Shown piece after piece: positions 9,490 to 18,534 of a stretch of DNA of 52,017 nucleotides; position 1 is the first letter of the stretch, and every line of letters begins with the position of its first letter. The position numbers and the translations under genes were made by a program. Under the pieces are notes generated by a model. It ran no database searches and had not been told where the DNA came from. It worked only from the letters and a program-made list of their open reading frames with translations. Source of the DNA: Methylobrevis pamukkalensis (GTDB lineage Bacteria > Pseudomonadota > Alphaproteobacteria > Rhizobiales > Pleomorphomonadaceae); NCBI RefSeq assembly GCF_001720135.1, contig NZ_MCRJ01000012.1, positions 1 through 52,017 on the forward strand. Reading direction: 5' to 3'.

Positions 9490-10029
9490 TCACGCCACGT
9501 CGGAGCGGGGCGCGGCGGCGCCGTCCGAGTGGCCTTCCGACTGGCCGATGTCGCGCAGGCGCCGACCGAGCGCCAGCCGGTCGAGGCTCTCGATCGGCAG
9601 GGCCGTGAACACCGAGATGCGGTTCTTCAGGAAGCGGTAGGCGCGGGTGAAGGCGGCCAGCTTCTCGATGTCGGTGCCCTCGACCGCGGCCGGGTCCTCG
9701 ATGCCCCAATGGGCAATCATCGGCTGGCCGGGCCACACCGGGCAGGTCTCGCCGGCGGCGTCGTCGCAGACGGTGAAGACGAAATCCATCACCGGCGCGC
9801 CGGGTGCGGCGAACTCGTCCCAAGGCTTGGACCGCAGTCCCTCGGTCGACAGGTCATAGCTTTCCAGCAGCTTCAGCGCGAAGGGATTGACCGCGCCCTT
9901 CGGCTGGCTGCCGGCCGAAAACGCGCGGAAGCGACCGCTCGGGTCGGCGTTGAGGATCGCCTCGCCCAGGATGGAGCGGGCGGAATTGCCGGTGCACAGG
10001 AACAGCACGTTGTAGACGTGGTCAGACAT
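9490..10029 (-). CDS. arsC: arsenate reductase, low-molecular-weight phosphatase type
   Basis: 179-residue LMW-PTP-fold arsenate reductase. The P-loop VLFLCTGNSARS carries the nucleophile C12; the redox cysteines follow in VCDDAAGETCPVWPG, the arrangement of thioredoxin-coupled reductases. It is distinct in fold from the downstream glutaredoxin-type ArsC, so the operon encodes two different arsenate-reduction chemistries. Its ATG overlaps the end of arsR by eight bases, and its stop is seven bases before the fusion gene. The C-terminal 25 residues (SEGHSDGAAAPRS) are low-complexity. Confidence 0.92.
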   Translation of the reverse strand: MSDHVYNVLFLCTGNSARSILGEAILNADPSGRFRAFSAGSQPKGAVNPFALKLLESYDLSTEGLRSKPWDEFAAPGAPVMDFVFTVCDDAAGETCPVWPGQPMIAHWGIEDPAAVEGTDIEKLAAFTRAYRFLKNRISVFTALPIESLDRLALGRRLRDIGQSEGHSDGAAAPRSDVA

Positions 10030-10387
10030 GGGGAACGTCCTTCTCGGGCGGGCAGCAGGCGGGCGCCGCTTCCAGGGCGGGCACGCAGACTTCGGGGTGC
10101 CCCTGACAGCAGTCGCGCATCAGGAAGCGGATCAGGTCGGCGAGCACCGGATAGGCGGCGCTGTAGAGGATCGAACGCGACTCGCGTCGCGACGTGACGA
10201 GGCCCGCCCGTTCCAGCTGGGCGAGATGGAAGGAGAGATTGGAGGAGGAGACGCCCATCGCCTCGGCGACCGCACCGGCGGCAAGGCCGTCGGGTCCGGA
10301 GGTCACCAGCAGCCGCAGGATGCGGAGCCGGGTTTCCTGCGACAGCGCGGCGAAGGCGCCAAGGGCTTCTGTTTCGTCCATCGTCAT
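10022..10387 (-). CDS. arsR: ArsR/SmtB-family arsenic repressor
   Basis: 121-residue winged-helix repressor heading the ars operon. The recognition helix region is GVSSSNLSFHLAQLERAGLV, followed by the beta-wing RRESRSILYSA. C93, C94 and C101 (DCCQGHPEVC) sit after the DNA-binding domain, close to the C-terminal three-cysteine As(III) site known from Acidithiobacillus ArsR, rather than the ELCVCDL site of the plasmid R773 type. Another CC pair follows near residue 112. As(III) binding should release it from the palindromes just upstream. Start: ATG 10387, or the second ATG two codons later. Confidence 0.93.
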   Translation of the reverse strand: MTMDETEALGAFAALSQETRLRILRLLVTSGPDGLAAGAVAEAMGVSSSNLSFHLAQLERAGLVTSRRESRSILYSAAYPVLADLIRFLMRDCCQGHPEVCVPALEAAPACCPPEKDVPHV

Positions 10388-10388
10388 C

Positions 10389-10417
10389 TCAATATTTCAA
10401 GAACTATTGAATCAATA
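10389..10417 (-). promoter_or_regulatory. ars operator palindromes
   Basis: AT-rich island in GC-rich surroundings, immediately upstream of the arsR start. TCAATA (10389-10394) and TATTGA (10405-10410) form an inverted repeat. TATTGA-A-TCAATA (10405-10417) is a second, perfect 13-bp palindrome sharing the middle arm. The position and the TTCAA/TTGAA content fit an autoregulatory ArsR operator. Confidence 0.7.
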
Positions 10418-10623
10418 GACGAGGCGCGCGGCGGACGCAAGCCGGAGGTGGGTCGCCCCGCCGATCTCGGCCTTCGCGAAGACCGAGATTCGCTTGTCGA
10501 TCAGGAAATTGTGTTCGAAGCTGCGAAACGGAACGGGCGCAAGATCGTTAGCGGGAATGCCCGGCGAACGCGCGACGCCGGTGTTGCCGAAATCCTCCCG
10601 ACAGCCAATCGATCGGTTTCCTG

Positions 10624-11670
10624 TTGAACGCCCAGCTTCACGCCATCGCCACCGCTGTCCCGCCCACGATCCTCGACCAGGAGACGGCGGCAGATCTCGC
10701 GCGGGACACCTTTGCCGACAGGTTCGACGATTTCGACCGGATCGAACGGGTGTTCCGGACCTCCGGCATCCGCAAGCGTCATGTCGCCCAGCCCCTCGAC
10801 TGGTATCGCGCGCCGCATGGATGGAGCGATCGCAACGTCGCCTATCTCGCCGGAGCCGAAGCCCTGTTCGCCGAAGCAACCGAACGCGCGCTGCAAAGGG
10901 CCGGGTTGCCGGCCGCAGCGATCGACACGGTCGTCACCGTGTCCTCCACCGGCATTGCCACGCCAAGCATCGAGGCCCGGGCGGCCGAGCGTCTCGGCCT
11001 GCGGCCGGATGTGCTGCGCGTCCCGGTGTTCGGCCATGGCTGCGGCGGCGGCATCGCCGGCCTCGGCATCGCCGGACGCCTCGCCGAAGCCCGGCCGGGC
11101 AGCCTCGTGCTTCTGGTCGCCGTGGAACTCTGCAGCCTCTCCTTCCGGCTCGACAAGCTGACGAAGGCGAACATCGTCGCCACCGCCCTGTTCGGCGACG
11201 GCGCGGCAGCCTGCCTGCTCTCGACCGATGGCGGCGGACTTGCCCGCATCGGCGCCACCGGCCAGCACACCTGGCCGGGGACGCTCGGCATCATGGGCTG
11301 GGACATCGACGAGACCGGCTTCGGCGTCATCTTCGACCGGGCGATTCCTCCCTTTGCCGCAGCCGAGACCGGGGCCGCCGTCGCGGCGATCCTGCGTGCC
11401 GGCCACCTCGCCGCCTCGGACATCGACCGCTACATCTGCCACCCCGGCGGCGCGAAGGTGATCGAGGCGCTGGAACAGGCCCTGCCGATCGAAGCCGGCG
11501 CGCTCGCGGTCGAGCGGGCTGTCCTCGCCGACTTCGGCAACATGTCGGCCCCGACGGCGCTGTTCGTGCTCGAACGCATGCTGGCCGAAGGCGCACCGGG
11601 ACGCAGCCTGGCGATGGCCATGGGGCCGGGCTTCTCGCTCAGCACCGCCGTGCTGGAGACGGGTCCATGA
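10624..11670 (+). CDS. type III polyketide synthase (chalcone/stilbene synthase family)
   Basis: 348-residue homodimeric ketosynthase that condenses an acyl starter with malonyl-CoA. The catalytic triad is visible: C140 in FGHGCGGGIAGL, H273 in ICHPGGAKV and N306 in FGNMSAP. The start is TTG 10624, because the conserved N-terminus (LHAIATAVPP) follows directly; no ATG fits. It overlaps the next gene by ATGA. The pairing with a membrane methyltransferase resembles alkylresorcinol/alkylpyrone loci (Streptomyces srsAB, Bacillus bpsAB), so a lipidic resorcinol or pyrone product is inferred; the starter is unknown. Confidence 0.9.
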   Translation: MNAQLHAIATAVPPTILDQETAADLARDTFADRFDDFDRIERVFRTSGIRKRHVAQPLDWYRAPHGWSDRNVAYLAGAEALFAEATERALQRAGLPAAAIDTVVTVSSTGIATPSIEARAAERLGLRPDVLRVPVFGHGCGGGIAGLGIAGRLAEARPGSLVLLVAVELCSLSFRLDKLTKANIVATALFGDGAAACLLSTDGGGLARIGATGQHTWPGTLGIMGWDIDETGFGVIFDRAIPPFAAAETGAAVAAILRAGHLAASDIDRYICHPGGAKVIEALEQALPIEAGALAVERAVLADFGNMSAPTALFVLERMLAEGAPGRSLAMAMGPGFSLSTAVLETGP

Positions 11671-12188
11671 CCGCGGCGGTCCTCCTGCTCGCCCTCGTCA
11701 CGGCCGAGCGGCTCGGCGAACTCTGGCTGGCGCGCCGCAACACCGCGGCGCTTCTCGCCCGCGGCGCCCACGAGGTCGGCGCCGGCCACTACCCGGTCAT
11801 CGTCGCGCTGCACGTCGTCTGGCTGGCCGTCCTCTGGTGGTTCGGCTGGGACCAGCCGCTCGATCCGGCCTGGCTTGCCGTCTTCGGAGTGTTGCAGGTC
11901 CTGCGCTTCTGGGTTCTCGGCACCCTCGGCCGGCGCTGGACGACGCGCATCATCGTTCTGCCCGGCGCGCCACTGGTCACGCATGGACCCTATCGCTACA
12001 TGTCCCATCCGAACTACGCGGTGGTCGTCGGCGAGATCGCGGTCCTGCCGCTGTGCCTCGGGCTGCCGCTGGTGGCGCTCGTCTTCTCGCTCGCCAATGC
12101 GGTGGTGCTGTTCATCCGGATACGATGCGAGAACAGGATCCTCGCCGAGGCTCCGCAGGGACATTCCGGCCCCCGCCTCGAAGGCTGA
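11667..12188 (+). CDS. isoprenylcysteine carboxyl methyltransferase-family protein
   Basis: 173-residue integral membrane methyltransferase with about five hydrophobic segments. The SAM-binding C-terminal signature GPYRYMSHPNYAVVVGEIAVLPL is clear, and RCENRILAEA near the end matches the family's conserved Glu-containing tail. ATG 11667 overlaps the polyketide synthase stop (ATGA), so it is translationally coupled. In comparable bacterial loci this partner O-methylates the polyketide lipid; that role is inferred here. Confidence 0.88.
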   Translation: MTAAVLLLALVTAERLGELWLARRNTAALLARGAHEVGAGHYPVIVALHVVWLAVLWWFGWDQPLDPAWLAVFGVLQVLRFWVLGTLGRRWTTRIIVLPGAPLVTHGPYRYMSHPNYAVVVGEIAVLPLCLGLPLVALVFSLANAVVLFIRIRCENRILAEAPQGHSGPRLEG

Positions 12189-12243
12189 GCGCGATCCGCC
12201 TGTCCGAATCCCGCCCGTTCGCGGGACACATGAGGCCCTGTCC

Positions 12244-12972
12244 ATGCCGCAGTTCAGATTCGACTTGCTGAAGATCTACGTCTGGGCGCGTTCAGAACTC
12301 GCGACGCTGTCCCTCATCATCCTGTTCTGCGGCAGCCTGCTCGCCTTCATCCAGATCGCCGAGGAGGTGTCCGAGGACGAGACCCATGCGCTCGACACCG
12401 CCGTGCTGCTCGCCCTGCGCAATCCGGCCGATCACGCCGACCCGATCGGTCCGCCGTGGCTGGAAAGCGCGGTCAAGGACATCACCTCGCTCGGCAGCAT
12501 CACGGTTCTCACCCTGCTGACGCTGGCGGCGATCGGCTACCTGATCGCCAAGGGCAAGCGCCGCAACGCCCTGATCGTCGCCGCCTCGGTCATCGGCGGC
12601 ATGGTGCTCAGCACGTTGATGAAGAACCTCTTCGCCCGGCCGCGGCCGGACCTCGTGGCGCATCTGACCGACATCCACACCATGAGTTTTCCGAGCGGCC
12701 ACGCCATGCTGTCGGCGGCGACCTACCTGACCCTCGGCGCCCTGCTCGCCCGGGTCGAGCCAGATCGCCGCACCCGGGCCTATGTGCTCGGCATTGCCAT
12801 CGTGCTGACGATGCTGATCGGCCTCAGCCGCATCTATCTCGGCGTGCACTATCCGACCGACGTGCTCGCCGGCTGGTGCGCCGGCGCCGCCTGGGCAATC
12901 CTGTGCTGGATGACCGCGCTGTGGCTGCAAGGACGCAGCAAGACGCCGGAAGATCCGTCCCGGTCGTCCTGA
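12244..12972 (+). CDS. PAP2-family membrane phosphatase
   Basis: 242-residue phosphatidic-acid/undecaprenyl-diphosphate-type phosphatase with five to six helices. All three motifs are present: KNLFARPRP, PSGH (SFPSGHAML) and SRIYLGVHYPTD. It lies 55 bp after the methyltransferase on the same strand and may be co-transcribed. It could act on lipid precursors of that pathway or simply in envelope lipid recycling. Its stop abuts the convergent ATPase gene. Confidence 0.88.
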   Translation: MPQFRFDLLKIYVWARSELATLSLIILFCGSLLAFIQIAEEVSEDETHALDTAVLLALRNPADHADPIGPPWLESAVKDITSLGSITVLTLLTLAAIGYLIAKGKRRNALIVAASVIGGMVLSTLMKNLFARPRPDLVAHLTDIHTMSFPSGHAMLSAATYLTLGALLARVEPDRRTRAYVLGIAIVLTMLIGLSRIYLGVHYPTDVLAGWCAGAAWAILCWMTALWLQGRSKTPEDPSRSS

Positions 12973-12973
12973 C

Positions 12974-14536
12974 CTAGCGCCGCAGCAGGCTGCCGAGCAC
13001 GCCGCGCACGATCGCCCGGCCCGCCGTCGAGCCGACCGAACCGGCGACCGATCTGCCGAGATCGGCGGCGACCTTGCCGGCCACCTGGTTGACCACAGAG
13101 CGCGTCACGTCGCGCGCCACCCGCTGGGTGCCGGTGAGCTTCGGGCGGCGGCCGCCCTCCGCCGCGGTGGTCGTGGTGCCGAACAGGGTGCCGAGCAGGC
13201 CGCCGAAGAGGCCGCCGGACGCCTGCGGTGCCTGCGCCTGCACCAGCGCCTCCTCGGCCTTGGCCGCCAGCATCTCGAAGGCCGACTCGCGGTCGACCGG
13301 CGTGTCGTAATGGCCGGCGACCGGGCTGTTCTGCACGATCTGGCGCCGCTCCTCCGGTGTCAACGGCCCGAGCCGGCCGGAGGGCGGGCGGATCAGCGTC
13401 CGCTCGACCACCGACGGCACGCCCTTGCCCTCCAGTGTCGAAACCAGTGCCTCGCCGACGCCGAGCTGGGTGATCACCTCGAAGGCATCGAAGGCGGGGT
13501 TCGGGCGGAAGGTGCTCGCCGCCACCTTCACGGCCCGCTGTTCGCGCGGGGTGTAGGCGCGCAGGGCGTGCTGGATGCGGTTGCCGAGTTGGGCGAGCAC
13601 GCTTTCCGGCATGTCGAGCGGGTTCTGGGTCACGAAGTAGACGCCGACGCCCTTGGAGCGGATCAGCTTGACCACCTGCTCCACCTTGTCGACCAATGCC
13701 TTCGGGGCCTCGTCGAACAGGAGATGCGCCTCGTCGAAGAAGAAGACGAGACGCGGCTTCTCGGGATCTCCGACCTCCGGCAGCACCTCGAACAGCTCCG
13801 ACAGCAGCCAGAGCAGGAAGGTGGCATAGAGGCGCGGGTTGTTGATCAGCTTGTCGGCGGCCAGCACGCTGACGACGCCACGCCCGTCGCGGGTCGTGCG
13901 CATCAGCTCGGAAATCTCCAGCGCCGGCTCGCCGAAGAAATTGTCAGCGCCCTGCTGCTCCAGCACCAGAAGTCCGCGCTGGATCGCGCCGATGGTGGCG
14001 GTCGAGACATTGCCGTAGGTGGCCGAGATCTCTTTCGCATGCTCCGACAGATAGCCGAGCATCGCGCGCAGGTCCTTGAGGTCCAGCAGCAGCAGGCCCT
14101 CATCGTCGGCAATCTTGAAGGCGATGTTGAGCACGCCCTCCTGGGTGTCGTTGAGGTTCATCAGCCGGGCCAGCAGCAGCGGCCCCATTTCCGAGATCGT
14201 GGTCCGGATCGGGTGACCCTCGACGCCGAACAGGTCCCAGAAGATCGTCGGGCTCTCCTCCAGCACATACTGGTCGCCGAGACCGATCTCCTCGGCCCGC
14301 TTGGTCAGGAAGTCCTTCGGCTCGCCGGCGATCGCAAGGCCCGAGAGGTCGCCCTTGATGTCGGCGCAGAACACCGGCACGCCGGCATTGGAAAAGCCCT
14401 CGGCGAGGATCTGCAGCGTCACGGTCTTGCCCGTGCCGGTCGCGCCCGTCACCAGCCCGTGGCGGTTCGCAAGCTTCAGGGTGAGATATTCCGGCTTGCC
14501 GCTCGAGCCGATGTAGATCCTGTCCTCGACGATCAT
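12974..14536 (-). CDS. HerA-like ATPase, DUF853 (YjgR family)
   Basis: 520-residue cytoplasmic P-loop ATPase. Walker A is GATGTGKT (residues 32-39), Walker B is RLVFFFDEAHLLFDEAP, and VYFVTQNPLDMP carries a sensor-like Gln. The C-terminal 100 residues are a low-complexity linker (QAPQASGGLFGGLLGTLFG) and a basic helical tail ending LGSLLRR. The family resembles HerA/FtsK helicases, but its cellular role is not settled. ATG 14536 has GGGGGA upstream; a TTG two codons earlier is less likely. No NurA-like nuclease lies adjacent. Confidence 0.9.
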   Translation of the reverse strand: MIVEDRIYIGSSGKPEYLTLKLANRHGLVTGATGTGKTVTLQILAEGFSNAGVPVFCADIKGDLSGLAIAGEPKDFLTKRAEEIGLGDQYVLEESPTIFWDLFGVEGHPIRTTISEMGPLLLARLMNLNDTQEGVLNIAFKIADDEGLLLLDLKDLRAMLGYLSEHAKEISATYGNVSTATIGAIQRGLLVLEQQGADNFFGEPALEISELMRTTRDGRGVVSVLAADKLINNPRLYATFLLWLLSELFEVLPEVGDPEKPRLVFFFDEAHLLFDEAPKALVDKVEQVVKLIRSKGVGVYFVTQNPLDMPESVLAQLGNRIQHALRAYTPREQRAVKVAASTFRPNPAFDAFEVITQLGVGEALVSTLEGKGVPSVVERTLIRPPSGRLGPLTPEERRQIVQNSPVAGHYDTPVDRESAFEMLAAKAEEALVQAQAPQASGGLFGGLLGTLFGTTTTAAEGGRRPKLTGTQRVARDVTRSVVNQVAGKVAADLGRSVAGSVGSTAGRAIVRGVLGSLLRR

Positions 14537-14728
14537 GCCCAATCCCCCGAGCGGTCCTGCGTTCGCCGCTTCGCAGGATTTATAGGATGCCGGTCCGGCC
14601 CGGGCAATCGACCCGCCCGGCGCGGCGCTCCGGCGGGCGGACCTGCCTCCGGTGGGGACCGCGACAAGGGCGGACCAGGGCCGCAGACCGGCGGGCGGAC
14701 CAAGACACGCGCGGCGCAGTGAACAGTC

Positions 14729-14745
14729 CGTGAGGAAAACTCACG
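14729..14745. promoter_or_regulatory. inverted repeat upstream of the DUF2267-like gene
   Basis: CGTGAG and CTCACG, 5 nt apart, about 60 bp before the start of the next gene, with a further half-site TCACGG at about 14752. It could be an operator; nothing ties it to a known regulator. Confidence 0.3.
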
Positions 14746-14807
14746 CTTGTTTTCACGGTGGCCGTGGTATCTATTCCGCCGACGAAATTCGGCTGGAGTG
14801 CTGCGGC

Positions 14808-15185
14808 ATGCACGAGCTTGTACGACGGGTTTCCGAGAACATCGGGATCAGCACCGACACCGCGGACACGGCCCTTCGGATCGTGCTCAACTTTCTCGAT
14901 CGTGACGGCCCGAGCGACAAGGTCCACGAGCTTGCCGAAAAGCTCGGCCTCACGGACTTCCTGTCCGCCGCCCCGTCCGGCGGCGGCGGCCTGTTCGCCG
15001 GTCTCGGCGGGCTCGTCGGTGGCGGCGCGATGGCGGCCTTCACCCAGCTCAGCTCGGCCGGCCTCGACATGGGCGAGATCCAGGGCCTGACGCGCGAATT
15101 CGTCGATTATGCCCGCGAGCACGCGGGTTCAGACCTCGTCGACGACATCGTCGGCGCCATCCCCGGGCTTGAGCAGTTCGTCTGA
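14808..15185 (+). CDS. small conserved protein, DUF2267-like
   Basis: 125 residues. Helical N-terminus (LVRRVSENIGISTDTADTALRIVLNFL), then DKVHELAEKLGLTDFLSAAP, a glycine-rich hinge (GGGGLFAGLGGLVGGG) and an acidic C-terminus ending DDIVGAIPGLEQFV. This layout matches small alphaproteobacterial proteins grouped with DUF2267; the assignment is from memory of the pattern and is moderate. Function unknown. An inverted repeat lies about 60 bp upstream. Confidence 0.65.
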   Translation: MHELVRRVSENIGISTDTADTALRIVLNFLDRDGPSDKVHELAEKLGLTDFLSAAPSGGGGLFAGLGGLVGGGAMAAFTQLSSAGLDMGEIQGLTREFVDYAREHAGSDLVDDIVGAIPGLEQFV

Positions 15186-15248
15186 GGCTCGCCCGCTGCC
15201 ACAGGAGAAACACCGGCTCGCTCCTCCTTGCGCGGGCCGATCGACTGC

Positions 15249-16546
15249 ATGATCGAAATCCTGATCGTCGCCGGACTCATCCTTCTCAACGGTGTGTTCG
15301 CCCTGTCCGAACTGGCCCTCGTCTCGTCCCGGCGGTCCCGCCTCAGGTCGATGGTGGAGAACGGCCGACCCGGCGCGCGCGCCGCCATGGCGCTTTCGGC
15401 TGACCCCGGCCGCTTCCTGTCCACGGTCCAGATCGGCATCACCCTCGTCGGCATTCTTGCCGGCGCCTATTCGGGTGCCTCGCTCGGCGCGCTGCTGGAG
15501 GCCGTGCTCATCGAGGCGGGCCTTTCGCAGGCCGTCGCCGCCCCGCTCGGATTCGGCCTCGTGGTCGCCGTGATCACCTATTTCTCGCTGGTGGTCGGCG
15601 AACTGGTGCCCAAGCAGATCGCGCTGCGCAATCCCGAGGCGATTGCCTGTCTCGTCGCCGGTCCGATGAACATCCTGTCGCGGGTGGCGGCGCCGCTGGT
15701 CTGGCTGCTCGACGTCTCCTCCCGCCTCGTCTTCTTCCTGCTGCGCATCCGCGAGGAAACCGGGCCCAGCGTGACCGAGGAGGAAGTGCGCTCGCTGATC
15801 GACGAGGCGGAGAACGCCGGCGCATCGAATCCCACGAGCGCCGCCTGCTCTCGGCCGTGTTCCGCTTCGGCGACAGTTCGGCCAAGGGCCTGATGACGCC
15901 GCGCACGGAGGTCGACTGGCTCCCCTTCGACGCCTCGCCGGACGTGCTGCGCGAGCGGCTGGCGAAGTCGCCGCATTCGCGCCTGCCGGTCTGCCGCAAC
16001 GGGCTCGACGACATCGTCGGCGTGATCGCCGCCAAGGACCTGCTCGCCGCGCTCGTCGAAGGCAGCGAGTTCACGATCGCCGATCTCATCCGGCCCGCGC
16101 CCGTGGTCCCCGACACGATGGGCGCTCCCGAACTGCTCGAGGTCCTGCGCGCCGCCGACGTGCCGATGGCGCTGGTCCACGACGAATACGGCGACTTCGA
16201 CGGTCTCGTCACGCCGGCCGACGTGCTCGGCGCCATCGTCGGCGGCTTCAAGTCCGACCTCGATGCCGAGGAAGACACCGCCTACTACCAGCGCGACGAC
16301 GGCTCCTGGATGATCTCCGGCTCGATGCCGGTCGATGCCATGGCCGACATCGTCGGGCTCAAGCTGCCGAAGGACCGCGGCTACCACACCGCCGCCGGCT
16401 TCGTGCTCGCCCGTCTCGGCCATCTGCCCGCCACCGGCGAGACCTTCACCTGCCTCGGCTGGCGTTTCGAGGTGGTCGACATGGACGGCTTGCGGATCGA
16501 CAAGATCGCCGCCGAGCGACTGCCGCACGGCACCCGCCAGAAGTAG
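15249..16546 (+). CDS. CNNM/CorC-type hemolysin-like transporter (frameshifted)
   Basis: Membrane protein with an N-terminal CNNM (DUF21) region of about four hydrophobic segments (residues 3-140, including VGELVPKQIALRNPEAIA), a CBS-domain pair in the middle (TEVDWLPFDASPD, RLPVCRNGLDDIVGVIAAKDLL, VHDEYGDFDGLVTPADVL) and a C-terminal CorC_HlyC domain. The family handles Mg2+ or Co2+ efflux or tolerance. The frame shifts near 15822, in the linker between membrane and CBS parts; one added base gives 432 residues. ATG 15249 (MIEILIV) starts the first helix. Confidence 0.9.
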
Positions 16547-16722
16547 CGGTTGAGCCAGCCCCCTCCCGGCGGCAGGATGCGGATGCGACCAGCCGTCGCC
16601 TTGCCGGCGGACCGCGCCTGATCTCTTGTGCAGGTGCGAAGTCCCCCGGCGCGGCCGGCGGCACCGCGTGGCCGCGTGGACGTGCGGCCGCGCGGGCAAC
16701 GACAACAACGGGACGGGAACCC

Positions 16723-18529
16723 ATGACCGAGCAAGGCGCGCGCCTGTCGGCGCTGCTGGACGGCACGATCGAGCCGGCCGACGAGGCCGCCTGGCGGGCC
16801 GCGGTCGACAAGGCCCTCAAGGGCGGGTCCCTCGACAGGATCGCGGCGAAGACGCCGGACGCATTCTCGTTCCCCCGCTCTCCCCGGCGCGGCGCGATGC
16901 GGTGGTGGTCGCCGGCCGCCCTGCCGGCGCACCGTGTGCATCGTCCAGCCGCTCGACGTCGACACGGCGGAGCTTGCCAATGCCCGCCTGCTCGACGAAC
17001 TGTCCGGCGGGGTCGGCGGCGTCGACATCCGCCTTCCGGTCGCCAGCGTCGACCCGGCCCGCCTGTTCGAGGGCGTCTATGTCGGGATGATCGCGATCCA
17101 CCTGTCCTGCGGCGATGCCGCGCGGCTGGACGAGATCGCCGGCTTCGTCGCGCACACGGAGGGCGAGCGCAGCGGCGGTCTGCATCTCGGCGTCGACCCC
17201 TTCGCCGCCGGCGCGGCCGACCCGTCGGCGGACCTTGCCGCGGCCCTGCGCATCGGCGCGGCCCATGATCTCCCCGGCACCTGGCTGTCCGCCCGCGGAC
17301 AGGGCTGGCACGGGGCAGGCGCGGCGCCCTCGCAGCAGATCGCCATCGCGCTCGCCACCACCGCCGAATACCTGCGCCGGGCCGAGGCCGGCGGCCTTGC
17401 CGATCCGGCCACCGTGTTCGCGCGGACCGAATACAGACTCGTTGCCGACCAGAACCAGTTCCTCACCATCGCCCGCCTGCGCGCCTTCCGCCGTCTGCAT
17501 GCGCTGATGGCCGAGACCTGCGGCTTTGCCGCCGCCCCCGCCTTCGTCCACGCGGAAGCCGCGCGGCGGATGATGACGAAGCGCGACCCGTGGGTGAACA
17601 TCCTGCGCGCCACCGTCGCCACCTTCGCGGCCGCCACCGGCGGCGCCGACGCGATCTCGACCCTGCCGCACACCGCCCTGCTCGGCCTGCCGGACGACGA
17701 CGCGCGGCGCCTGTCGCGCAACGTGCAGACCGTGCTGATGGAGGAATCCAACATCTTCCGCGTCGCCGACCCGGCCGCCGGCAGCGGCGGCATCGAGGCG
17801 CTGACCGACGCGCTCGCCGAACGCGCCTGGGACGAGTTCCGCCGGATCGAGGCCGAGGGCGGCCTTGCCGCGAGCCTTGCCTCCGGCGCACTTTCGGGCC
17901 GCATCGCCGCCCACGCCGACGCCTCGCGCCTCGCCGTCGCCCGCCGCCGCGAACCGATCACGGGCACCAGCACCTGGCCGCTGCTCACCGAGCGCAGGCC
18001 GAGCGTCGCCGCGCCGCTGCCGCAGGCGGCCGCGCCTGCCGATGCGGTGCCCGCTCACCGCATCGCCGAGCCCTGGGAGGCGCTGCGCGATGCTTCCGAC
18101 GCCCATCTCGCCGCAACCGGCGCGCGGCCGGCGATCTTCCTCGCCAACCTCGGCCCGGTCTCGGCCTACACCCTGCGCAGCACCTGGGCCAAGAACCTGT
18201 TCGAGGCCGGCGGCATCGAGGCCGAGGGCCGGGGCGGACATCTGACGGGAGAGACGCTGGCGGACGCTTTCGCGCAGAGCGGCGCGCGCATCGCCTGTCT
18301 CTGTTCCAGCGATGCCGCCTATGAGACACTGGCGCAAGACGCCGCCCGGGCGCTCGCCGCCGCCGGTGCCGCGAAGATCCTGATGGCCGGCCGGCCGGGC
18401 GAGCGCGAGGCCGACTGGCGCGCCGCCGGCGTCAGTGCCTTCGTCCACGAGGGTCTCGACATGATCGCGCTGCTGCGGGATCTCCTCGCCGATCTCGGCG
18501 TCGCCCTCCCCGCCCCCGGACAGGAGTGA
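16723..18529 (+). CDS. mutA: methylmalonyl-CoA mutase small subunit (two frameshifts)
   Basis: Non-catalytic partner of MutB in the adenosylcobalamin-dependent mutase that interconverts succinyl-CoA and methylmalonyl-CoA. Restored length about 602 residues, normal for MutA. The N-terminus ([14 protein letters not shown]) runs to KTPD in one frame, [15 protein letters not shown] is in a second, and [13 protein letters not shown] onward in a third; one base each near 16861 and 16936 joins them. The C-terminal B12-like domain ([29 protein letters not shown]) lacks the DxHxxG cobalt-ligand motif, as expected for this subunit. mutB follows six bases after the stop. Confidence 0.9.
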
Positions 18530-18534
18530 AGAGC

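Noticed and set aside
18526..18534. GTG 18526 as the mutB start
   Set aside because: The ribosome binding site CAGGAG fits ATG 18535 better, and the extra three residues are not informative.
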